DNA from: Nitrosomonas supralitoralis
Lineage (GTDB): Bacteria; Pseudomonadota; Gammaproteobacteria; Burkholderiales; Nitrosomonadaceae
Length of the DNA: 64,000 nucleotides
Direction: 5' to 3'
NCBI RefSeq assembly: GCF_003011925.2
Contig: NZ_PXXU01000001.1
Location: 62,001-126,000 of the forward strand
The position numbers and the translations under genes are program-made. The notes beneath the pieces were generated by a model. The model was not told where the DNA came from, did no database searches, and saw only the letters and a program-made list of their open reading frames with translations. This document shows positions 34,391 through 44,158 of this stretch, one piece after another. The first letter of the stretch is position 1. Each line of letters begins with the position of its first letter.

Positions 34391-36223
34391 TTAATGCCCT
34401 GCATAAAGCCCATCGATTTCCGCCTTGTGCTTCTCAAATACCTTGGCGCGCTTCAATTTCAGCGTCGGTGTCAGCAAGCCATTGTCAACGCTCCATGGCT
34501 CTCGCACAACTGCAACACGGCGTATTTTGGCATAGCCTGGAAATCCACTGGTTTGATGTGCAATTTTTTCCAATAAAATTTCTTCAATCCGTTGCCCTGA
34601 TTGCTCATGCACCAGAACTTCCTCCAGACCATGCTGTGTGCTATAACTTTGCCAGTGCTTCGGGTTCAAGACAACCAAAACACTCAAGTAGGGGCGCGCT
34701 TCACCAACCAGCATGACTTGCTCAAATAGCGGATCACGCAAAATCGCCGCTTCCATATCAGCCGGGGGCACTTTTTCTCCGGTAGACAACACAATGATTT
34801 CTTTCAATCGTCCGGTGATGGTCACGTGGCCCTGAACGTCAATCGATGCGATATCGCCAGAATTCAACCAGCCGTCCGGTGATATAATCGCTTGCGTTGC
34901 GTCAGGATTATTCCAATAACCCAGCATTATGTTCGGCCCACGAATCAGCAATGCGTTATTTTCTCCCAGCTTGATTTCTACACCGGGAATCGGCAAACCG
35001 ACACTAGCCGGCACATTATCTTCGAGTCGATTGGCACAGACGACAGGACTGCTCTCAGTCATTCCATATCCTTGCAGAATCGGTAGCCCGAGCCCAATAA
35101 AAACACGCGAAACTTCTGGCGACAATGCGGCACCGCCGCTCATCACCATACGCAATCGACCACCCAGTTTACCCATCACTTTATCAGCCACCAATTTTTT
35201 CAATAATGGCCACAACACATGTGACAGTCGCCTATATCCTCTGCCCTGCTGGCACTCAAACCGACTGTAACCCACATCGACGGCAAGATTAAATAACCAG
35301 CGCGCAAAACCGGAGCCTTCAGCCAGTTTTGCCTGTATGCCCGCATAAACCCGTTCATAGATACGCGGCACTGAAATCATTATTGTTGGCCGGATTATCA
35401 ACAGATCATCCTGCAATAGCGGAATCGAACGTGCGTAAGCAATTGTGGCGCCCGTCATCATGGGCACATAATAACCAGCAGTGCGCTCAAAGGTATGTGA
35501 TAAAGGCAAGAAAGAAAGCAGTATATCCTCGGGTATCACCTGGATAACTTTCAGACAGCTATATGCATTGGTCAGAATATTATGGTGACTGAGCATCACA
35601 CCTTTGGGACGACCTGATGTGCCGGATGTATAGATGATCGTAGCAAGCGAATCCGGACTGCTGTTAATATGCTTCACCTCGGTGGCGCGCACTGACAGCC
35701 ATTCCACTGCGGAAACGACGCGATCGTTATCGCAAGCGCCAGCATTATCCGATTCGTAAGGCCGGAGTATAATAATCCTTTGCAACTCCTCTATTTCATT
35801 CTGCAGAGTTACAAATTGCCGCCATTGTTGTGAATTTTCCAGTAACAGTAATTTTACATTTGCATCATTAATAACATAAGCCGCATTTTCAACTCGATCA
35901 TCGGTATATAAAGGAATTACAACGAGCCCCAGACCCATTGCTGCCTGCTCGAACATCACCCATTCCGGACAATTTCTCATCATTACCGCGACACGGTCCC
36001 CAGGAACCAGAGCTTTTTCGTTAAGCAAAGCCGCCTGCCACCGCGCCACTTGTTGATTCATATGCTCCCAGGTATAGCTGCACCACTGCTCACTGATCGG
36101 ATCAAAATACCGATAAGCGACTGACTGCGGCGAGCGCTGCACGCGCTCTCTGAAAAGACCATCCAGTGTTTTCGCTTTTTCCACCGGAATAACGCTGGTC
36201 ATTGCGTCTTGCTCGATTTGCAT
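34391..36223 (-). CDS. fadD: Long-chain acyl-CoA synthetase (AMP-forming)
   Basis: A 610-residue ANL-superfamily enzyme that activates fatty acids to acyl-CoA with ATP. The AMP-binding signature is IIYTSGTSGRPKGVMLSH; further motifs are GYGMTESSPVV, GWLNSGDIASID and the hinge GRLKEIIVLSTGEKVPP. The chain is of the LC-FACS (FAA1/COG1022) subtype by length and motif spacing. I chose the ATG at 36223 because AAGAGGG lies 6 bases upstream; a GTG at 36244 is less likely. It follows the fadE-like gene by 80 bases on the same strand, so activation and first oxidation may be co-expressed. Confidence 0.92.
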   Translation of the reverse strand: MQIEQDAMTSVIPVEKAKTLDGLFRERVQRSPQSVAYRYFDPISEQWCSYTWEHMNQQVARWQAALLNEKALVPGDRVAVMMRNCPEWVMFEQAAMGLGLVVIPLYTDDRVENAAYVINDANVKLLLLENSQQWRQFVTLQNEIEELQRIIILRPYESDNAGACDNDRVVSAVEWLSVRATEVKHINSSPDSLATIIYTSGTSGRPKGVMLSHHNILTNAYSCLKVIQVIPEDILLSFLPLSHTFERTAGYYVPMMTGATIAYARSIPLLQDDLLIIRPTIMISVPRIYERVYAGIQAKLAEGSGFARWLFNLAVDVGYSRFECQQGRGYRRLSHVLWPLLKKLVADKVMGKLGGRLRMVMSGGAALSPEVSRVFIGLGLPILQGYGMTESSPVVCANRLEDNVPASVGLPIPGVEIKLGENNALLIRGPNIMLGYWNNPDATQAIISPDGWLNSGDIASIDVQGHVTITGRLKEIIVLSTGEKVPPADMEAAILRDPLFEQVMLVGEARPYLSVLVVLNPKHWQSYSTQHGLEEVLVHEQSGQRIEEILLEKIAHQTSGFPGYAKIRRVAVVREPWSVDNGLLTPTLKLKRAKVFEKHKAEIDGLYAGH

Positions 36224-36303
36224 AGCATTCCCTCTTATGCGCACACTCCAACTTTGACTACCGATACTGCGTCATCGTATTCACTGATATCTTACATACC
36301 AGT

Positions 36304-38838
36304 TCATTTAACTGTTTCCACAATCTCAGTATCTTCTGTCACAGGATTACTTTTCTTTCTGCTCGTGGTTTTGGCACTATTTTTAACTTTACCAGTGGTA
36401 GTTGTGTCATCAGTCTCATCCACAATATCATTATCGATAACATAATTAGCGTTGATAGCGCCTTTAGCGCTCATCACAGCATCAATGCTTCTGGTTGCAC
36501 TAATACTTTCGTTATTAGAAGATTTTGCCTCTCTTTCAAAATCCTGTTTAAAATCATCAACTTTTATTACCTTGCTGCGTAAATCTTTCAATTTGTTCAG
36601 CAGGCTTGCTTCTACCTCGGTGATCACGTTCAATTGCACTGCCTGATCAATCTGTCCATCACCATGGTCGGAAATTTTGCGTAACTTGACAGCTTCCCGC
36701 AGCTTAGCTTCGATCGCTCCACATTCGATAACGCATTGCAATGCCTGCTCCAACTCAGCCATCGGTTCATGTTCTGCAGTCGGCACATGAATGCCGGCAG
36801 TCAATCGATCACGCACAGCACCGGGTGCCATCATTAGCCTGGCAACTTCATGTGCCAGCACATCAAGAGGCGGTCTACAACGCTTACCGAGCGGGAAGAC
36901 CAAGACTCTCAGCAACCAAACGAAGGTAAAATGTCCCGGAATATTGGCCAGGAATTCATCGAATGCTTGTTGCATACGATAAATGCCATCCTGCATGGAC
37001 CAGTGCAGCAATGGTAAATCAGAATTTGGACGGCCATCATCCTCAAAGCGCTTCAGCGTCGCCGAACATAAATACAACATACTCAGAATATCACCTAACC
37101 GGGCTGATAACCTTTCCCTGCGTTTAAGTGATCCACCCAAGCGTATAAGTCCGATATCCGCAATAAAGGCGAAACTGGCGGAAAAACGAGCCAATTGGCG
37201 ATAATAGGCAGCCGTCTCCGGCGTACAGTTTTCCGGCGCATTGTCCTTGATGTGATTGCCGAACAATGCATACACAAAACTGTTCGCGGTATTCCGCAAT
37301 ATGAACTTTGCATGCCCGATTAAGGCTTCATCAAATGCCAGCGACGCACTATCTTGATTTTTATCATGCGCAGCATTCACCTCTTTTAACAGATAAGGAT
37401 GGCAGCGTAATGCACCCTGGCCGAAAATAATCATGTTACGTGTCAGAATATTGGCACCTTCAACGGTGATACTGACAGGAATCTGCTGATAAGTGCGTCC
37501 CAGATAGTTTCTTGGGCCGATACAAATACCTTTACCACCGTGAATATCCATGGCATCGTTGATCGCCAATCGTCCACGCTCGGTCAAATGGTATTTGACG
37601 ATTGCCGATGCCACCGAAGGTTTCTCACCCAGATCAACTGCAGCGATTGTCAAGACACGCGCGGCATCCATCATGTAGGTGTTACCGCCAATACGACCCA
37701 ATGCTTCCTCGACGCCTTCAAAGTAACCGATCGGAGTTTTGAATTGCGTACGTACCCGGCTATAGGCGCCACAGGTGCGGGCAGCCAATTTAGCCGCACC
37801 CACACTGGTCGCTGGCAACGAAATGGCTCGCCCTACGGACAGACAATTCATCAGCATACGCCATCCTTGCCCAACACCTTCTTGTCCACCGATAATCCAG
37901 TCCATTGGAATAAATACTTCTTTACCAGAATTTGGACCATTCTGGAATGCGCCATTCAATGGATAGTGACGACGACCAATATTGACACCCGGCGTATTCG
38001 TGGGAATAAGAGCCAACGTAATGCCCAGGTCTTCCTCTTTACCTAACAACCGATCCGGATCATATAGTTTGAAAGCCAATCCCAGAATAGTTGCAACCGG
38101 TCCCAGCGTAATATAGCGCTTTTCCCAGGTTACCCGCATACCCAGGATGTCTGCTTTACCGTCATACTCGCCGCGGCACACGACACCAAAATCCGGCATC
38201 GCACCGGCATCGGAACCCGCTTCCGGTGAAGTCAGCGCAAAGCAAGGCACTTCCAATCCTTTGGCAAGACGCGGCAAATAATATTCCTTCTGATTTTCAG
38301 TGCCGTAATGCAATAGAAGTTCAGCCGGCCCGAGTGAATTTGGCACCATTACCGTCACCGCCGCCGTACCGCTACGCGAGCCGATCTTCATCACAACTTC
38401 TGAATGGGCCAACGCTGAAAAACCGTAACCACCATATTGCTTGGGAATAATCAAACCAAAGAAACCTTTTTCCTTGACGAATTGCCACACCTCCGGTGGC
38501 AAATCCTTTAATTCATGCGTAATCTTCCATTCATCCAGCATCACACACAACTGCTCTACCGGACCATCGAGGAATGCTTGCTCCTCTGGTGTTAATTGCG
38601 GCTTAGGATAAGCCAGTAATTTTTTCCAATCGGGTTTTCCGCTGAATAAATCGCCTTCCCACCACACCGTACCGGCATCCAATGCTTCCTGCTCCGTTTG
38701 CGAGATTTGCGGCAGCATTTTGCGAAAAATTTTCAATATTTGATTGGTAACCAAATGACGGCGTATCAATGGAACGGCCAGAATCAGACCAACGATGACA
38801 ACCACGAACAAAATGACGTAGAAGAGAAACGCGAGCAT
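36304..38838 (-). CDS. fadE: Acyl-CoA dehydrogenase, FadE type
   Basis: An 844-residue FadE-class enzyme that introduces the first double bond of beta-oxidation. Residues 1-25 form a membrane anchor. FadE motifs include IPKQYGGYGFSALAHSEVV, CFALTSPEAGSDAGAMPD and MDIHGGKGICIGPRN, followed by VSITVEGANILTR, which contains the catalytic Glu region. The last 70-80 residues are a low-complexity Ser/Thr/Lys/Asp-rich tail not seen in E. coli FadE (814 residues). An AAGGGG site precedes the ATG. Upstream of fadD on the same strand. Confidence 0.92.
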   Translation of the reverse strand: MLAFLFYVILFVVVIVGLILAVPLIRRHLVTNQILKIFRKMLPQISQTEQEALDAGTVWWEGDLFSGKPDWKKLLAYPKPQLTPEEQAFLDGPVEQLCVMLDEWKITHELKDLPPEVWQFVKEKGFFGLIIPKQYGGYGFSALAHSEVVMKIGSRSGTAAVTVMVPNSLGPAELLLHYGTENQKEYYLPRLAKGLEVPCFALTSPEAGSDAGAMPDFGVVCRGEYDGKADILGMRVTWEKRYITLGPVATILGLAFKLYDPDRLLGKEEDLGITLALIPTNTPGVNIGRRHYPLNGAFQNGPNSGKEVFIPMDWIIGGQEGVGQGWRMLMNCLSVGRAISLPATSVGAAKLAARTCGAYSRVRTQFKTPIGYFEGVEEALGRIGGNTYMMDAARVLTIAAVDLGEKPSVASAIVKYHLTERGRLAINDAMDIHGGKGICIGPRNYLGRTYQQIPVSITVEGANILTRNMIIFGQGALRCHPYLLKEVNAAHDKNQDSASLAFDEALIGHAKFILRNTANSFVYALFGNHIKDNAPENCTPETAAYYRQLARFSASFAFIADIGLIRLGGSLKRRERLSARLGDILSMLYLCSATLKRFEDDGRPNSDLPLLHWSMQDGIYRMQQAFDEFLANIPGHFTFVWLLRVLVFPLGKRCRPPLDVLAHEVARLMMAPGAVRDRLTAGIHVPTAEHEPMAELEQALQCVIECGAIEAKLREAVKLRKISDHGDGQIDQAVQLNVITEVEASLLNKLKDLRSKVIKVDDFKQDFEREAKSSNNESISATRSIDAVMSAKGAINANYVIDNDIVDETDDTTTTGKVKNSAKTTSRKKSNPVTEDTEIVETVK

Positions 38839-39547
38839 GGTGATTTTCCCCTTAATGAGTTAAGTCCGATCAAGCTATAACATGACAATTACATAAGTCC
38901 TGATCCAGACGTGCAAAATCCTGCATCTTCCTAAAAAAAAGCTTTCAGCTTCAAATTTACATGATAATCCTTCAAATCCCTACTGTAACACCGAAGTTTC
39001 GACTTTATATTGTTGTGTAATTCATACACTCATATTTTTTATATGCTGAGTTTGTTTTCTCTTGATAATTATTATTCTAGGCTATTAGCATGATATATAA
39101 CTACTTTTAAGGTGGCATTGAATCGGAATTTTAATAATGAACTGCTCCAGTTTTACCGAAGATTCTTTTTCTTATGAGGAGAGAGTTATAAAAAACCTGA
39201 TATGCACCGGAAATATAGAAAGGGGCAATACGCTTGATTTATGAGCACCAAAGAAATATCTCTCAAGAGAATTTAAATTTCTCGCAGAATAACACTCTGT
39301 AATAAAAGATGTTTAGGAAAAATGTGTTAGCTCAGAATTGAGCTTATAAATCTACAATTTTCGTAATTAACAAGAACAAATTTAACTTCAATTGTAATAA
39401 AAATGATATTGTCAGCTGTTTTTGTTGACACTTTATTAACACATTCATAACATTCTATTAACATTTTCTCAACTTCCTTGTGATAATGTGCAAGCCACAT
39501 TTTGCAAATTGTGAATAAAAATCTTTCTTTAATTAAAGAGGAAAATC
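38839..39547. other. AT-rich intergenic region
   Basis: About 700 AT-rich bases between divergent fadE and the small lipoprotein gene. It contains the candidate promoter at 39425-39453. A 33-codon open frame from ATG 39137 has a weak ribosome site and no recognisable feature. Apart from those I see nothing definite. Confidence 0.4.
39425..39453 (+). promoter_or_regulatory. Candidate sigma70 promoter for lipoprotein-carbonic anhydrase pair
   Basis: A perfect TTGACA -35 box at 39425-39430 is followed after 17 bases by TAACAT at 39448-39453, a four-of-six match to the -10 box. It lies about 95 bases before the lipoprotein start and points the right way. The repeated ATTAACA words around it could be part of an operator. 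Confidence 0.45.
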
Positions 39548-39802
39548 ATGCTTATAAAACTATTTTTGGCTGTGTCATTAAGTTTAAGTATTGCTTCATG
39601 TTTTGCTGAGTCAGATGATAGTAAATCAAAATTGCTGATTGAACCTAGTCAGCAAAAAAGATCATCGCCTGACGCTAGCCAGCAGAAACAATCCGCTCAA
39701 CCCAATGCGTCAACTGAGAGCACAAGCTCTCAATCATCTCAAGACTCCAATCAGGATAATAAGCCATCAATGATTGAATACTGTAGAAATCACCCTTGCT
39801 AA
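39548..39802 (+). CDS. Small Ser/Gln-rich lipoprotein
   Basis: An 84-residue protein. The N-terminus is a short signal ending in the lipobox-like IASC at residues 14-17, so it is probably a lipoprotein. The rest is low complexity, rich in Ser, Gln, Asp and Asn, with two copies of a SQQKxSxxD-like unit, and ends IEYCRNHPC with two cysteines. An AGAGG site is 6-7 bases before the ATG. No family is recognised. It is 31 bases ahead of the alpha-carbonic anhydrase gene and likely in one transcript, so it may be an anchoring or envelope partner. Confidence 0.65.
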   Translation: MLIKLFLAVSLSLSIASCFAESDDSKSKLLIEPSQQKRSSPDASQQKQSAQPNASTESTSSQSSQDSNQDNKPSMIEYCRNHPC

Positions 39803-39833
39803 TCCAATTACTATTTGCAATCGGAGTTAATTC

Positions 39834-40634
39834 ATGAATACAAAGATATTGAGAAACTTGGCTTTTACAATTTTTACATGTTACGCAACCCTGGCTGTCT
39901 CTGCTTCACCGCACTGGAGCCATGATGAACAGGCAACTTGGTGGGCAATTCAGGATCCAACACAAAACGTGCCACTGAACTATCCTTTTGGAGAATGTGG
40001 TATAGGCAAGCATCAATCCCCGATTGATCTTGGAGCTGCAACTATCAACGACTCAAAACCTCTCAGTAAACTAGCAGCTTTATATGGCACTGACACTGCA
40101 CCGGTTTTCTTCAATAGCGGGCATGGCGTGCAAGTAAATACATCTACAGATTATAAGGGTGCGTTGATGATAGGAGAGGAATCATTTCCATTGATTCAAT
40201 TTCACTTTCATGAACCCAGTGAACATGTCGTGAAAGGCAAAAATTTTCCGGCCGAACTGCATTATGTTCATATCAATGAGGATGGAAGGATTATAGTCCT
40301 GGCTGTCGCAATTGATATTGGTGATGAGAATCCAATATTTGGAACCATTCTGGAAAACACTCCACATGAAGAAAACGGTAAGAACGCAAGTGCCGGCATA
40401 CAGATCAATCCTGCACAATTGCTTCCTGCTGATCTGGATCCCGCAAACCTGGATTACTATACAATTGCAGGTTCATTAACTACGCCACCATGCAGCGAAG
40501 GCGTACAATGGTATCTTCTGCCCAAAGTAATCACGGTTTCAGCTGCACAACTTGAGCAGCTCAAAGGGTTTTATACCAATAATGCAAGAGAAGCTAAAGA
40601 TTTGAATGGACGATCTTTGCTTTCATCGCAATAA
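39834..40634 (+). CDS. cah: Periplasmic alpha-class carbonic anhydrase
   Basis: Interconverts CO2 and bicarbonate. The 266-residue precursor has a signal peptide (cleavage near VSA-SPHW). The alpha-CA fingerprint is complete: WSHDEQATWWAI, QSPIDL, the zinc ligands in LIQFHFHEPSEH (two His) and AELHYVHIN (third His), and the substrate pocket YTIAGSLTTPPCSEGVQWYLL. Two Cys (in GECGIG and PPCSEG) can form the usual disulfide. A GGAG lies 8 bases before the ATG. A periplasmic enzyme would supply inorganic carbon to an autotroph. Confidence 0.95.
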   Translation: MNTKILRNLAFTIFTCYATLAVSASPHWSHDEQATWWAIQDPTQNVPLNYPFGECGIGKHQSPIDLGAATINDSKPLSKLAALYGTDTAPVFFNSGHGVQVNTSTDYKGALMIGEESFPLIQFHFHEPSEHVVKGKNFPAELHYVHINEDGRIIVLAVAIDIGDENPIFGTILENTPHEENGKNASAGIQINPAQLLPADLDPANLDYYTIAGSLTTPPCSEGVQWYLLPKVITVSAAQLEQLKGFYTNNAREAKDLNGRSLLSSQ

Positions 40635-41217
40635 ATAATATGGTGAGTGTATTGACACCATCGCTCAGTAATAATTGAGTTGAACGGACCTCAACCGCAG
40701 GACACACCGAAAAAAAAATTTTATTTAGCTTTTAGTATGAGTTAAAGATTTGATAAGTGCTGCGATTTTAACAACCTGTTCAACTATTACTGCTTGTTGC
40801 TTCAACAGTGTTGATATACAAGATATTGTCTTGAAAACTCAATCAGCGCATCTGTTATAACACTGCCGGCGATACCAACCGTCGGCAGTGTTATTTTCTT
40901 GCGCATTCCCACATCTAGTCATGCGCTATAGCGCATCGACAGAAACTCGGCGTCCAAAAGACCTCAGCTCATGACCACGAGTTGGTAGTATGATATATAC
41001 ATGCCTTCTGGATGAGACGAACCAGATTTATAATGACAAGAATACGAGCACATCTGGGGACAACCAGGATTGCAGTCCAATATAGCAAGGATAATTTCCA
41101 CAACAAACATCAACCTTCGCAGCCAAGAATATAAATTTTTCTGCTTCTATCATATACTTATGAAGATACGATAGTGGAGCTTGGAAGAATCTGGTCTTTC
41201 AGTATGCAGGCAAAAAC
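40635..41217. other. Intergenic region between carbonic anhydrase and MFS genes
   Basis: About 580 bases with no recognised gene. The hairpin at 40859-40892 is the only clear structure. Positions 40930-41217 should hold the promoter for the MFS gene but no clear boxes stand out. Confidence 0.35.
40859..40898 (+). terminator. Intrinsic terminator-like hairpin
   Basis: AACACTGCCG at 40859-40868 pairs with CGGCAGTGTT at 40883-40892 (10 bp), followed by TTATTTTCTT-like sequence. It reads as a rho-independent terminator on the plus strand, though it is about 225 bases beyond the carbonic anhydrase stop. Confidence 0.55.
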
Positions 41218-42828
41218 TTGAACGACTTAATCAATACGACATCGACATGGTCTCCGCTTAGGATTCCTGTTTTTCGTATGTTATGGGTGGCCACCCTCGT
41301 GTCAAACATCGGAACCTGGATGCATGATATCGGCGCTAGCTGGTTAATGACCACTTTGTCGCCAACACCGATAATGGTAGCGATGATCCAGACCGCTACC
41401 ACTCTGCCCATTTTTTTATTGGCCATGCCCGCGGGCGCCTTGGCTGATATCGTTGATCGACGCAGCTATCTTATCGTAGTGCAGTTATGGTTGGCACTGG
41501 TAGCTGGGCTACTAGGATTTATGACGCTGAGTGGTATTACCTCGGCATGGACTTTGATCGCATTGACTTTTGCGATGGGAATCGGGACAGCAATGATGAT
41601 GCCAGCGTGGGCTGCGATGACGCCGGAACTTGTGCCGCGCACTGAGTTACAGTCTGCTATCGCTTTGAATAGCCTCGGTATCAATATGGCACGTACAATT
41701 GGTCCGGCACTGGCCGGAATAATTGTATCCTTTGCTGGAACGGGTCCAGTATTCATTTTAAATGCGTTCTCATATTTACTTGTCATCTTAGCTCTGGCAC
41801 GCTGGCAACGCGAGGTTCCGATCAGTGAATTGCCGAACGAAAGATTTTTTAGTGCTCTACGTTCCGGCTTTCGTTTTGCACGTCACGCACCTGATCTTCA
41901 AGCAGCTATCATTCGAGGGTTTGGATTTTTTCTTTTTGCCAGTGCTTCCTGGGCTCTATTGCCACTATTGGTCAAGAGCATGACAATTGGAGGGCCGGAG
42001 ACATTCGGTATCCTGGTAGCTTCCATCGGCGCTGGAGCTGTCATCGGAGCTCTCGTGTTACCCAAGCTTCGTAAAAAAATCTCACGTGATATGTTAGTTG
42101 CGTTAGCGGCAGTCGTGTATGCAAGCACCATGTTTGCGTTGGCAATCTTTGATCAATTGATTTTTCTGTGTTTGGCGATGAGTGTGAGTGGAATTGCATG
42201 GATCACTGTCTTGTCATCACTCCAGGTAACGGCGCAAATGGCACTTCCGAATTGGGTGCGCTCACGTGGGCTCGCTGTATTTATGGCTGTCTTCATGGGT
42301 TCTATGGCACTTGGCAGCCTGCTGTGGGGAAAAGTTGCTGAAATGACAAGCATTTCAACATCATTGATGCTTGCAGCGATCGGTACATTAGTAGCCGTAC
42401 TGGTCACTTGGCGCTGGCACATCGGTGACGTTGATGATGTTGATCTCACACCTTCAATGCATTGGCCGACGCCATTAGTGCATGAGAGTGTGTCACATGA
42501 TCGCGGGCCGGTCCTGATAACGATTCAGTATACGGTTCGGAACGACAAAACAAGTGAGTTTTTAACCAAGATACGTGAACTCAGTAAACGCCGTCGTCGC
42601 GATGGTGCTTTTGCCTGGGGCGTGTTCGAGCATACCGAGAAGCCACATCACTTTATTGAATCCTTTTGCGTCGACTCATGGATCGAACATCTTCGTCAGC
42701 ACGAACGCGTAACTCATGCGGATCGAGATTTACAGACAGAAATTCATACATTACTCGTAAGCGGAAGCGAACCTATAGTCACCCATTATGTAGCGCCCAA
42801 ATTCACCGCTGCAAAGACAAAAAGATAA
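41218..42828 (+). CDS. MFS transporter, MFS_3/EntS-like, with C-terminal ABM-like domain
   Basis: A 536-residue protein: 12 membrane helices (residues about 10-400) followed by a soluble domain of roughly 110 residues. The start is TTG at 41218, giving MNDLINTTSTWSPLRIPVF, which fits the usual beginning of this family; AGG lies 7 bases upstream. Typical segments are SNIGTWMHDIGASWLMT and LVPRTELQSAIALNSLGINMARTIGPALAG. The C-terminal part (VLITIQYTVRNDKTSEFL onward) resembles a dimeric alpha-beta barrel of the antibiotic-biosynthesis-monooxygenase type that is common in PF05977 proteins. Substrate unknown; exporter of siderophore or drug-like molecules by family. Confidence 0.85.
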   Translation: MNDLINTTSTWSPLRIPVFRMLWVATLVSNIGTWMHDIGASWLMTTLSPTPIMVAMIQTATTLPIFLLAMPAGALADIVDRRSYLIVVQLWLALVAGLLGFMTLSGITSAWTLIALTFAMGIGTAMMMPAWAAMTPELVPRTELQSAIALNSLGINMARTIGPALAGIIVSFAGTGPVFILNAFSYLLVILALARWQREVPISELPNERFFSALRSGFRFARHAPDLQAAIIRGFGFFLFASASWALLPLLVKSMTIGGPETFGILVASIGAGAVIGALVLPKLRKKISRDMLVALAAVVYASTMFALAIFDQLIFLCLAMSVSGIAWITVLSSLQVTAQMALPNWVRSRGLAVFMAVFMGSMALGSLLWGKVAEMTSISTSLMLAAIGTLVAVLVTWRWHIGDVDDVDLTPSMHWPTPLVHESVSHDRGPVLITIQYTVRNDKTSEFLTKIRELSKRRRRDGAFAWGVFEHTEKPHHFIESFCVDSWIEHLRQHERVTHADRDLQTEIHTLLVSGSEPIVTHYVAPKFTAAKTKR

Positions 42829-42864
42829 GAATCGTATCATCGTCATTTTCAGTGCCTGAGTATT

Positions 42865-43437
42865 TTATTTCTGCACCTTGTCGTTGACTTGAATAAATTC
42901 GACAAACCCAATAAGGAAGTCTGCCAGTTGTTTGCGCACCTTTTCATCTACCATCTCGCCGGACTCATTGAAGACTTGATGTGCCCGAGAAACCAATAGT
43001 CGTCCACCGAACCACGGATGCGTTCCTAATGTTCGTAACACAGGCAGCCAGGCATTTTGTGAAAGTACTGTACCAAATCCACCGGGAGTGGTGCCTATTA
43101 TTGCAACCGGACGACTACCGAAAACCCGTGCAGTCGCGCTCGGTGGCCGTGACAGCCAGTCCAACGCATTCTTGAATACGCCGGGTATGGAGTTATTGTA
43201 CTCCGGCGTAGCCAGTAATAATCCATCAGCAGCCGCAATTTTCTCCTGTAGCGTAATTACTGTTTCGGGAATACCTTCGGCACTCTCAATATCTCCGTCG
43301 TAGAGTGGGATACCCTTGAGCGTTTCGATCTCAAATGCAACATTGTTGGGAGCCATTTCTTTGGCTGCACGTAAAAGTGCAGTATTGAATGAGCCACTCC
43401 GCAGACTACCCGTAATTCCGATAATTTTTATCATCAT
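42865..43437 (-). CDS. NADPH-dependent FMN reductase (chromate/quinone reductase-like)
   Basis: A 190-residue flavodoxin-like reductase (PF03358). Flavin phosphate loop is ITGSLRSGSFNTALLRA; the isoalloxazine-binding motif is LLLATPEYNNSIPGVFKNALDWLSRP; GTTPGGFGT lies later. It uses NADPH to reduce FMN, quinones or metal ions. AGAGGAAG precedes the double ATG. It is the only living member of what looks like a former lysR - pirin - reductase locus, whose other members are pseudogenes just upstream. Confidence 0.9.
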   Translation of the reverse strand: MMIKIIGITGSLRSGSFNTALLRAAKEMAPNNVAFEIETLKGIPLYDGDIESAEGIPETVITLQEKIAAADGLLLATPEYNNSIPGVFKNALDWLSRPPSATARVFGSRPVAIIGTTPGGFGTVLSQNAWLPVLRTLGTHPWFGGRLLVSRAHQVFNESGEMVDEKVRKQLADFLIGFVEFIQVNDKVQK

Positions 43438-43519
43438 ATCTTCCTCTTATGTTTTAACTGGCTAAATATTTATGAGTATCTTCTTATCAAAAAACAATCG
43501 ACATCTTCAAATCTCTTTC

Positions 43520-44056
43520 TCAATGAGGATCTCTGCCAGACAAAGCAACCAGATGATCAATGATCATACGAACTTTATTTAACAGATGACGATTTTGTGA
43601 ATAAATCTCGTAGATTTTATCTGCCATCGGGTGATGAACGGCAATGCATTGATTAACTGACCTTCCATCAAGACTCCCACAGCTATAAATATTGGAAAAA
43701 TAGTAATTCCAAGCCCTGAAATCGCTACATTGCGCATTGGCTAGCCATCATTAGGACGATTCGACTGCGATTAATCTTTGAACGGAGCCTATGTCTTGTT
43801 CAATAAGTGCTTCTGTTGACTGATCAAACTGCAACATTATTGCACGCTCACGCTGATAGAATGCAGTTTCTTTATCTGTCGAGGGCACACTACGCCTGAT
43901 CAATGCAACCACTCAACCTTTAAGACAGTTTCGGGATCTCTGGTACGTTTACTGACAACGAATTTTGACAGACCAATACGCTGTGCTGCACACGCTGATA
44001 CTGCCAGTTACCATTGCCTGTAGAAAGGCATTCATGTTATCAAATTGATGTTGCAT
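43520..44056 (-). pseudogene. LysR-family regulator, decayed
   Basis: From ATG 44056 the minus strand reads MQHQFDNMNAFLQAMVTGSI, the start of a LysR helix-turn-helix domain. After frameshifts and a stop it continues RRSVPSTDKETAFYQRERAI and MLQFDQSTEALIEQD. The far end reads EIYSQNRHLLNKVRMIIDHL and stops at 43520, a typical LysR C-terminus. The middle of the effector domain is largely missing. It lies divergent from the pirin relic, the common LysR arrangement. Confidence 0.75.
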
Positions 44057-44116
44057 TGTTCTGTATTCCCGAACGCGACTTTTGAAGAAACCTAGGTTTT
44101 CAACAGTGTGTGAACG

Positions 44117-44136
44117 TATAGCCTACGAAGGCTATA
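44117..44136. promoter_or_regulatory. Inverted repeat, likely former LysR-type operator
   Basis: TATAGCC (44117-44123), six bases, then GGCTATA (44130-44136) is a perfect 7-bp dyad. It lies between the divergent lysR relic and pirin relic, about 20 bases before a good ribosome site (AGGAGG), where a LysR-type dimer would bind. Confidence 0.5.
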
Positions 44137-44158
44137 TTATAGTAGGAGGAAAAAGAAG

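Noticed and set aside
41199-41426. Minus-strand frame overlapping the start of the MFS gene
   Set aside because: It lies inside the first helices of a recognisable transporter on the other strand and has no domain of its own.
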